Positions 23,856 through 29,116 of a stretch of 29,116 nucleotides of DNA are shown piece by piece. The translations under genes were made by a program, and so were the position numbers. Source of the stretch: Dethiobacter sp. (lineage in GTDB: Bacteria > Bacillota > Dethiobacteria > DTU022); assembly GCA_018333405.1 (NCBI GenBank), contig JAGXSR010000159.1, positions 1 to 29,116 of the forward strand. Reading direction: 5' to 3'. The notes under the pieces were generated by a model, which saw only the letters and a list, made by a program, of their open reading frames with translations, searched no databases and was not told the DNA's origin. Each line of letters opens with the position of its first letter. The first letter of the stretch is position 1.

Positions 23856-24605
23856 ATGAAAAAAGATAAGCAGTTGATATTGATCCAGGATATGTTGGCT
23901 TTAATTAATCTAAGGCTAAACGTGGAACAGGAACATCAACTTTTGCGATATTTACAGTTGATCATAGAGGGACTGGCCAGGCAGCGTATAATCGGAACCG
24001 GCAACGAAGATGAAATTATTAAAAAACATCTAGGCGATAGCCTTTACCCGGTTATATTGAAACTTATAAAGCCCGGATCAATACTTGACTTAGGCTCGGG
24101 CGCCGGCTTGCCAGGCATACCGATCAAAATATGCCTGCCGGAGCAAGAGATTTATTTAATGGACTCAAATCGCCGCAAAATGTGTTTTTTACATAGAGTC
24201 AGCGCTGAACTAAGTCTGGAAAATGTGTTTTGTCTGTTAGGCAGAGCTGAAACTTGGGGGAGAAATAAGAATTACAGAGAACGTTTTATGACCGTGGTCA
24301 TCCGCGCTGTAGCGGCCACTACCACGCTGGCAGAGCTGTCATTGCCCTTAACCAAGGTTGGCGGTAAAGTAATATTATTTAAGGGATCGCAATATGAAGA
24401 TGAAATGTATGCGGCGACAGCGGCAATTACTATATGCGGAGGCGAAGTAAGCAACATTTTTCATTATAAGCTGCCGGATGGAGAGGAAAGGGCGCTTATA
24501 TGCTTGAATAAGGTTAAAAACACGCCTGAATTTTACCCCAGGAGCGTCGGTATGCCTGAGAAAAAGCCTATCACCATAAAAAAAACATATATAAAAAAGG
24601 AATGA
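23856..24605 (+). CDS. rsmG: 16S rRNA (guanine-527-N7) methyltransferase RsmG (GidB)
   Basis: This 249-residue SAM-dependent enzyme methylates the 530 loop of 16S rRNA. The SAM-binding motif LDLGSGAGLPGIPIKI is at 77-92, preceded by KKHLGDSLYPV (56-66), and VIRAVAATTTLAEL and GGKVILFKGSQ lie in the C-terminal half. The last 30 residues are basic. I placed the start at ATG 23856, which gives MKKDKQLILIQDML; the reading frame is open farther upstream, but that stretch overlaps mnmE and does not look like the family. The ribosome binding site is weak (GGAAAG about 20 bases upstream), and the mnmE stop is 16 bases before. Confidence 0.94.
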   Translation: MKKDKQLILIQDMLALINLRLNVEQEHQLLRYLQLIIEGLARQRIIGTGNEDEIIKKHLGDSLYPVILKLIKPGSILDLGSGAGLPGIPIKICLPEQEIYLMDSNRRKMCFLHRVSAELSLENVFCLLGRAETWGRNKNYRERFMTVVIRAVAATTTLAELSLPLTKVGGKVILFKGSQYEDEMYAATAAITICGGEVSNIFHYKLPDGEERALICLNKVKNTPEFYPRSVGMPEKKPITIKKTYIKKE

Positions 24606-24663
24606 CTCTCTCACTGTCTAATAAGAAATTGGTTAAGTATTGCCCCTAAAGGCGGTGAGAGCG

Positions 24664-25488
24664 ATGAAAGAAATCTGGGAAAGCGGATATATGCTGACTG
24701 ATCCAGGGAGTGGCAAAGATAAAATATCAATGATTAATATAGATGCCATTGAGCCTAATCCCTATCAGCCGAGGCGGGAATTTTTGCCGGAGAAGATTCT
24801 AGAATTACAGCAATCCATCAAAACTTACGGTCTGCTTCAGCCGATCATGGTCAGACCCAGTGCCCGAGGCTATCAGCTGGCGCTTGGGGAAAGAAGGCTT
24901 TTGGCATGTAAAGGTCTGGGATGGAAAACCATAACCGCAACAATTAAGGATCTTTCTGACAGTGCCATGGCTACAGTTGCCTTAATAGAAAACCTGCAGC
25001 GAGAAGACCTGAATTTTATTGAAGAGGCCGAAGGATATGCGCAGTTGATGGAACAGTTTAAACTGACACAGGAAGTATTGGCACAGCGACTGGGCAAAAG
25101 CCAATCAGCCATCGCCAATAAGATCAGATTGCTGAAGCTGCCTTGTTCTGTAAAAAAAGCTATACTAAAAGAAAAACTGACCGAGCGGCATGCCCGGGCT
25201 CTGTTGAAATTAAATTCCGAAGAGCTGCAGAATAAAATATTACTTGAAATTATCGGGAAGGATTTAACCGTAAGCCAAACCGAAACGAAAATTGCGAAGA
25301 TGCTGGACTGTGAAAGCGATCCCGTAGTCAAGAAGTTGCCCAGGACGGTAGTCAGAGATTTTCGAATATTTTTGAATACTCTTCGGGAAGCGGTGAAGAT
25401 AATTGAGGGTTCCGGGCTTTCTCCGGAAGTAACCGAAAAAGTGGAAAACAGCTATGTAGAGGTAATAATTAGATTAAACAGGAAGTAA
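24664..25488 (+). CDS. noc: ParB/Noc-like DNA-binding protein
   Basis: This 274-residue ParB-fold protein has IEPNPYQPRREF (29-40), the CTP-binding region with GERRLLA (75-81) and ENLQREDL (109-116), and a helix-turn-helix with GKSQSAIANKIRLLKLP (144-160). Position before parA-parB matches Noc, the nucleoid occlusion factor of B. subtilis. Two points differ: the Arg usually found in GERR(Y/F)RA is leucine here, and the N-terminus (MKEIWESGYMLTDPG) does not look like the membrane-binding amphipathic helix of Noc, nor has it the ParA-stimulating LGRGLEAL motif. ATG 24664 has AAGGCGGTGA upstream; an earlier in-frame start at 24640 is less likely. Symbol is tentative. Confidence 0.82.
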   Translation: MKEIWESGYMLTDPGSGKDKISMINIDAIEPNPYQPRREFLPEKILELQQSIKTYGLLQPIMVRPSARGYQLALGERRLLACKGLGWKTITATIKDLSDSAMATVALIENLQREDLNFIEEAEGYAQLMEQFKLTQEVLAQRLGKSQSAIANKIRLLKLPCSVKKAILKEKLTERHARALLKLNSEELQNKILLEIIGKDLTVSQTETKIAKMLDCESDPVVKKLPRTVVRDFRIFLNTLREAVKIIEGSGLSPEVTEKVENSYVEVIIRLNRK

Positions 25489-25526
25489 AATGCGCGATCC
25501 CGTCCAGTTTAGTTAAGGAGACATAT

Positions 25527-26285
25527 ATGTCTAGAGTAATTGCCGTCGCCAATCAGAAAGGCGGAGTGGGCAAAACCACTACCGCGGTAAACTTAAGCGC
25601 AGCACTGTCGACGTTAGGAGAAAAAGTATTGCTGCTGGACATAGATCCACAAGGGAATGCAACCAGCGGAATGGGCATAAAGAAGAAGGAGGTGAAAGCT
25701 TGCATATATGACGCTTTGATTAATGGACTACCCTTGGAGACGGTGGCAATCCCTTCACAATGGGATAATTTAGATGTAATCCCTGCGACTATTCAGTTAG
25801 CCGGAGCAGAAATTGAGTTGGTCCCTACGGTTTCCAGGGAAGTGAAGCTAAAGCAGTCGCTCGCATCTATCAAAAGCAAGTATACGCGAATTATTATAGA
25901 CTGTCCTCCGTCGTTAGGTCTTCTGACATTGAATGCTTTGACCGCGGCCGATGGAATCATTATTCCAATCCAATGCGAGTATTATGCTCTGGAGGGGTTG
26001 GGACAGCTCATGAATACCATATCACTGGTGAGAAGACATCTCAACGAAAGTTTGAAAATTGAAGGCATCGTGCTGACTATGTATGATTCAAGAACAAATT
26101 TATCGGAGCAGGTTGTTGATGAAGTCAAAAGGCATTTCAGGGAATTAATGTTTACGACGATCATACAGCGTAATGTTCGCTTAAGCGAAGCACCTAGCCA
26201 TGGATTGCACATATTGGAATACGACCCGCGCAGTAAAGGAGCGGAATTATATCTTGCTTTGGCCAAAGAGGTGCAGCTGAGGTGA
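25527..26285 (+). CDS. parA: Chromosome partitioning ATPase ParA (Soj)
   Basis: This 252-residue deviant Walker-A ATPase binds DNA non-specifically in its ATP form and, with ParB-parS, moves or organises origins; in B. subtilis Soj also controls DnaA. The motif KGGVGKTT (11-18) has the signature lysine, followed by LLLDIDPQGNATSG and IIIDCPPSLGLLTLNAL. The ATG has AAGGAG about seven bases upstream. Length and absence of an N-terminal DNA-binding domain fit chromosomal Soj-type proteins, not large plasmid ParA. It overlaps parB by four bases. Confidence 0.96.
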   Translation: MSRVIAVANQKGGVGKTTTAVNLSAALSTLGEKVLLLDIDPQGNATSGMGIKKKEVKACIYDALINGLPLETVAIPSQWDNLDVIPATIQLAGAEIELVPTVSREVKLKQSLASIKSKYTRIIIDCPPSLGLLTLNALTAADGIIIPIQCEYYALEGLGQLMNTISLVRRHLNESLKIEGIVLTMYDSRTNLSEQVVDEVKRHFRELMFTTIIQRNVRLSEAPSHGLHILEYDPRSKGAELYLALAKEVQLR

Positions 26286-27142
26286 GAGATAAGAAACGCT
26301 TAGGAAGAGGACTGGAAGCGTTGATTCCAGATTTATCTCCCGAAAAAGAAAATGACATTAAGGAAATCTCTCTCGATAAAATCAAACCCAATCCTTACCA
26401 GCCACGTATCAACTTTGATGATGAGAAATTGCGCGAGTTGGCCGACTCCATCAAAGAGCACGGAGTAGTACAAGCTATAGTTGTTTCGCCGGCTGATGGA
26501 GAGTTTATCCTGGTTGCCGGAGAGCGCCGATACCGTGCCGCCCAACTGGTCGGGTTGCCGACCATTCCGGCAGTAGTAAGGAAATACAACAAAAGGGCCA
26601 TGCTCGAGATTGCGTTAATCGAGAATCTTCAGCGCGAAGACCTAACCCCCATAGAAGAAGGAGAAGCCTATCGTCGACTAATTGACGAATTCAATCTAAC
26701 TCAAGAAGAGTTATCACTGCGCATCGGGAAAAGCAGATCTGCTATTGCGAATACTATAAGGCTTTTGTCTCTACCGGAAGTAATCAAAGATGCGCTGTGC
26801 CGGGGAGATATTACTGCCGGGCAGGCCAGACCATTACTGGGCTTGCCTGACAATGAGACCAGGGAGAAAGCGGCAACGCAAATTATAACCAGGGGTATGA
26901 CCGCCAGAGAAGTTGAAAACATGGTGGCGGATACGGTAAAGAGGAAGCGCTTGCCTGGTTTTAAAGTATTGCCCGAAGCAGACCCACACCTAAAGGAGAC
27001 ACAGATTCAACTGCAACGCCGCTTAGGCACAAAAGTGAAGATGATTAAAGGGAAGCAAGGCGGCTCCCTGGAAATATACTTTTACAGCGACGAAGATCTG
27101 GTCAGGCTGTTAATGATTTTGCTTCCCGACGGTATATCTTAA
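26282..27142 (+). CDS. parB: Chromosome partitioning protein ParB (Spo0J)
   Basis: ParB is a CTP-dependent DNA clamp that loads at parS and spreads. The 286 residues show the N-terminal ParA-stimulating motif KKRLGRGLEALIP (4-16), IKPNPYQPR (34-42), CTP-binding GERRYRA (80-86) and ENLQREDL (114-121), the helix-turn-helix GKSRSAIANTIRLLSLP (149-165), and a C-terminal dimerisation part. The GTG start overlaps the parA stop (GTGA), so the two are probably translated together. A perfect parS site lies 38 bases past its stop codon, which supports the identity. Confidence 0.97.
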   Translation: MRDKKRLGRGLEALIPDLSPEKENDIKEISLDKIKPNPYQPRINFDDEKLRELADSIKEHGVVQAIVVSPADGEFILVAGERRYRAAQLVGLPTIPAVVRKYNKRAMLEIALIENLQREDLTPIEEGEAYRRLIDEFNLTQEELSLRIGKSRSAIANTIRLLSLPEVIKDALCRGDITAGQARPLLGLPDNETREKAATQIITRGMTAREVENMVADTVKRKRLPGFKVLPEADPHLKETQIQLQRRLGTKVKMIKGKQGGSLEIYFYSDEDLVRLLMILLPDGIS

Positions 27143-27174
27143 TGAACAGTGTTTAAAAATTGGCAAGGCTAATC

Positions 27175-27211
27175 ACGGCCTGTTTCACGTGAAACAGGCC
27201 GTTCTTTTTTT
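27175..27211 (+). terminator. parAB intrinsic terminator built on parS
   Basis: The parS palindrome is extended on both sides by ACGGCC and GGCCGT into a perfect 28-base palindrome (27175-27202). As RNA it would form a 12-pair hairpin with an ACGU loop, followed by TTC and seven T residues (27205-27211). It lies 33 bases after the parB stop. It has all features of a strong rho-independent terminator. Confidence 0.88.
27181..27196. promoter_or_regulatory. parS: parS centromere site
   Basis: TGTTTCACGTGAAACA is a perfect match to the widely conserved 16-base parS palindrome bound by ParB/Spo0J. It lies just after parB and within about 7 kb of the dnaA-side origin sequences, where parS sites cluster in bacteria. 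It was the only copy noticed in the window. Confidence 0.97.
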
Positions 27212-27316
27212 ATGCTCAAATAAAGGAATATCATATTTTAAATCGAATTAATACTTGTTAAGTTTCCTTAATGTGTTTGAGTGAGGATTGGCATGAGGAC
27301 GGTGTTGGTATAGCTG

Positions 27317-27829
27317 ATGGTTCGGGAAATGTTAAGGTTGTGGCTTACTCAGTATTCAGTAGAGCTGTTTTTGTTTTTCTCAGCACTCAGCTTGACCCTT
27401 ACGGCGATATGTCTGATCTGCTTAAAAAAATCGGCAGCGCTAAAAAGTCGCTATCGGGCGCTGATGATGGGTCGCGAAGGTATTAATATTGAAGAATTAC
27501 TGACTCGCTACGGCAGTATGATCTCTGATGGATTGCGGATACAAAAAGTAATTGAGTCCCGCATGAGAGAGATTGAACGCCAGTTAAGCGATTCCATAAC
27601 CGGAGTTGGGTTAGTGCGTTTCAATGCCTTTCAGGATACAGGCAGTGATCTCAGTTTTTCACTGGCCCTGCTGGACAGGAAACAAAACGGCGTGGTTTTG
27701 ACCAGCATTTTTGGCAGAGAGGATAGCCGCTGCTATGGTAAACCGATTCGAGGCGGACTATCATCAATTCAATTAAGTGAAGAAGAAATGCAAGCCCTTT
27801 CTGCAGCCAGGATGTCAATGGAACATTAA
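27317..27829 (+). CDS. DUF4446 family protein, membrane-anchored
   Basis: This 170-residue protein has one hydrophobic segment near the N-terminus (about residues 15-36), a basic cytoplasm-side patch (KKSAALKSRYRALM), a predicted helical stretch (about 55-92) and a C-terminal domain with GVGLVRFNAFQDTGSDLSFSLALLD and TSIFGREDSRCYGKPI (quoted in part), the hallmark of DUF4446. The family is common just downstream of parB in Clostridia but has no known function. The ATG at 27317 has no strong ribosome binding site; ATG 27329 is another candidate. It is followed after 39 bases by the M23 peptidase gene. Confidence 0.85.
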   Translation: MVREMLRLWLTQYSVELFLFFSALSLTLTAICLICLKKSAALKSRYRALMMGREGINIEELLTRYGSMISDGLRIQKVIESRMREIERQLSDSITGVGLVRFNAFQDTGSDLSFSLALLDRKQNGVVLTSIFGREDSRCYGKPIRGGLSSIQLSEEEMQALSAARMSMEH

Positions 27830-27868
27830 ATGCTCCGAATATGAATTTAACCGTGAGAGGATGAACCA

Positions 27869-28822
27869 ATGAAAAAGCAAAAACGTTACTTTACGATCAT
27901 GATTGTGCCTCATACCGAGGAATCCACATATAGCTTAAAATTGCCCCTGTCTATTGTGCAATTGATAGTTGCCCTTACAGTGGTGCTCCTGGCCGCACTT
28001 TTGATTCTGGCTTATTCTTACCGCAATGCTCTGTATGATGCAAAAGAGGTGCAGGTTTTGCGTGAGGTAAACCAGATTCAACAGGGTGAGATCAATAATT
28101 TTGCCATTGAAACACAAAAGTTGATTGAGCAGATGAAGCAGATAGAAATCTTATCTGATCTAGTCGCAGAGAAACTAGGTATAAACTTGGTCAATAACGA
28201 AAGTGAGGATAACGAAGCCAACAGAGGCCGTGAAGACGAGGAAACAGATACATCGGTATCCATAGATACGGAAAGAGATCAACCCAGATTATATGCCAGC
28301 CGCTCAGGGGGAGGAGGGGTTTTGAACCGTGCTGTGGCAAATATTGAGACACTGCAGACTTTCATTCCTGATCAGGCCGATTCGTTGGAGATACTCGAAG
28401 AGGAAGTAACTGAGTTTGTGCAACGACTGGCGGCCACCCCTTCCATTTGGCCTGCCAGCGGAAGGTTTACTTCAGGTTTTGGTATGCGCCGTTCTCCCTT
28501 TAACCGTGCCGTTATGCAGTTTCACAGAGGGATTGATATTGCCGGAGCACACGGTTCTGCGATTTTTGCAACGGCTGACGGAACAGTTACTTTTGCCGGA
28601 TACCGCGGAGCATACGGCAGATTGATCATTGTTAATCATGGCTACGGATATGAGACATACTATGCCCATTTATCCCGATTTTCGGTTAGTAGTGGCCAAC
28701 GGGTGGAGAGAGGGCAGGTGATTGGGCGAATGGGGCGGACCGGCAGAGTTACCGGAACTCATCTGCATTACGAAGTAAGGGTGAACGGGGTAGCCGTGAA
28801 CCCGATGAATTATATCAGCTAA
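27869..28822 (+). CDS. Membrane-anchored M23 (LytM) peptidoglycan endopeptidase
   Basis: The 317-residue protein has a short cytoplasmic N-terminus, one membrane segment (about 28-50), a helical, probably coiled-coil stretch (55-105), an acidic low-complexity linker (110-140) with a run of glycines, and a C-terminal M23 domain. The zinc ligands H219 and D223 (HRGID) and H300 (HLHYE) and the catalytic histidines H267 and H298 are all present, so the enzyme should be active and cut peptide cross-links outside the membrane. The ATG has GAGAGGA eight bases upstream. The next gene is a bactofilin, a known partner type for M23 enzymes in cell-shape control. Confidence 0.93.
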   Translation: MKKQKRYFTIMIVPHTEESTYSLKLPLSIVQLIVALTVVLLAALLILAYSYRNALYDAKEVQVLREVNQIQQGEINNFAIETQKLIEQMKQIEILSDLVAEKLGINLVNNESEDNEANRGREDEETDTSVSIDTERDQPRLYASRSGGGGVLNRAVANIETLQTFIPDQADSLEILEEEVTEFVQRLAATPSIWPASGRFTSGFGMRRSPFNRAVMQFHRGIDIAGAHGSAIFATADGTVTFAGYRGAYGRLIIVNHGYGYETYYAHLSRFSVSSGQRVERGQVIGRMGRTGRVTGTHLHYEVRVNGVAVNPMNYIS

Positions 28823-28842
28823 GCAGATATAGGGAGGCAGTT

Positions 28843-29116
28843 ATGTTTAAAAAAGATCGACTCGAAACTCCACCGGATAAAGTCAACACTGTTATCGGGA
28901 AAGACACCTTCTGTAAAGGGTCATTAAGGGCAAAAGGCTCAATTCGAATTGACGGAGCCATGGAAGGAGATCTTTCTGCGCAGGGCGATGTGTTTATCGG
29001 TGAAAGCGGGAGGGTGGCGGCAGAGATCAAGTGCCGGAATATTGCCGTAGCCGGGCGTTTTGAAGGAAGCCTCGATGCTGAAGGAAAGCTGGAAATTCGC
29101 AGCACGGGCATTGTTG
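28843..29116 (+). CDS. Bactofilin family protein, 3' end outside window
   Basis: Ninety-one codons are visible. After a short polar N-terminus (MFKKDRLETPPDKVNTVIGK) the protein has the bactofilin repeat pattern: GSLRAKGSIRIDGAMEGDL, GDVFIGESGRVAAEIKC, IAVAGRFEGSLDAEGKLEI, turns of a right-handed beta-helix. Bactofilins polymerise without nucleotide into scaffolds on the inner membrane and often position cell-wall enzymes. The ATG has AGGGAGG five bases upstream, and the gap to the M23 gene is 20 bases, so both are almost surely one transcript. Confidence 0.93.
   Translation, partial: MFKKDRLETPPDKVNTVIGKDTFCKGSLRAKGSIRIDGAMEGDLSAQGDVFIGESGRVAAEIKCRNIAVAGRFEGSLDAEGKLEIRSTGIV

Noticed and set aside
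27271..27486. Open frame of 71 codons overlapping the DUF4446 start
   Set aside because: It runs in a different frame from the recognisable DUF4446 protein and has no family pattern.
1..29116. CRISPR arrays, insertion sequences, phage genes, tRNA and rRNA genes
   Set aside because: Looked for by eye on both strands; no repeat-spacer pattern, transposase, integrase, cloverleaf or rRNA-like stretch was found.

Overview
The window is the replication-origin region of a bacterial chromosome, almost certainly from the phylum Bacillota (Firmicutes), class Clostridia in the broad sense. Three things point there: the gene order around the origin (gyrA, gyrB, remB, a DUF721 gene, recF, dnaN, dnaA, then rpmH, rnpA, yidD, yidC, jag, mnmE, rsmG, a noc-like gene, parA, parB), a T-box leader, and strong AGGAGG-type ribosome binding sites with many GTG/TTG starts. 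The DUF4446, M23 peptidase and bactofilin genes after parB resemble Peptococcaceae-like Clostridia, but the family cannot be fixed from sequence alone.

Transcription diverges at the dnaA-rpmH gap. Every gene left of about 19.86 kb is on the minus strand and every gene right of 20.27 kb is on the plus strand, so all genes run in the direction of fork movement. DnaA-box-like sequences lie on both sides of dnaA (18237-18466 and 19859-20197). The dnaA-dnaN gap also holds an AT-rich tract with a series of TAA/TAG-like triplets next to a DnaA-box-like site, which looks like an unwinding element.

Left arm, reading away from the origin: dnaA, dnaN, recF, dciA-like, remB-like, gyrB, gyrA. Next comes a T-box-controlled branched-chain amino acid operon (ilvE, ilvB, ilvN, leuC, leuD; probable valine specifier GUC). 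A stand-alone EF-G-like GTPase with its own terminator follows. Last is a cell-wall unit with a strong promoter: FemAB-family transferase, D-Ala-D-Ala ligase, and a class V aminotransferase cut by the window edge. The ligase appears to lack any standard start codon and may begin at AUA.

Right arm: rpmH, rnpA, yidD, yidC and jag (ribosome, RNase P, membrane insertion), an intrinsic terminator, mnmE and rsmG (tRNA and rRNA modification), then a ParB paralogue, parA and parB. A perfect parS sequence lies 38 bases after the parB stop. It forms the centre of a perfect 28-base palindrome followed by a T-tract, so the centromere site appears to double as the operon's terminator. DUF4446, an M23 peptidase and a bactofilin (cut by the window edge) complete the window.

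No mobile element, CRISPR array, tRNA or rRNA gene was seen. This is a core chromosomal region. The points worth a second look are regulatory and architectural rather than a new gene system.
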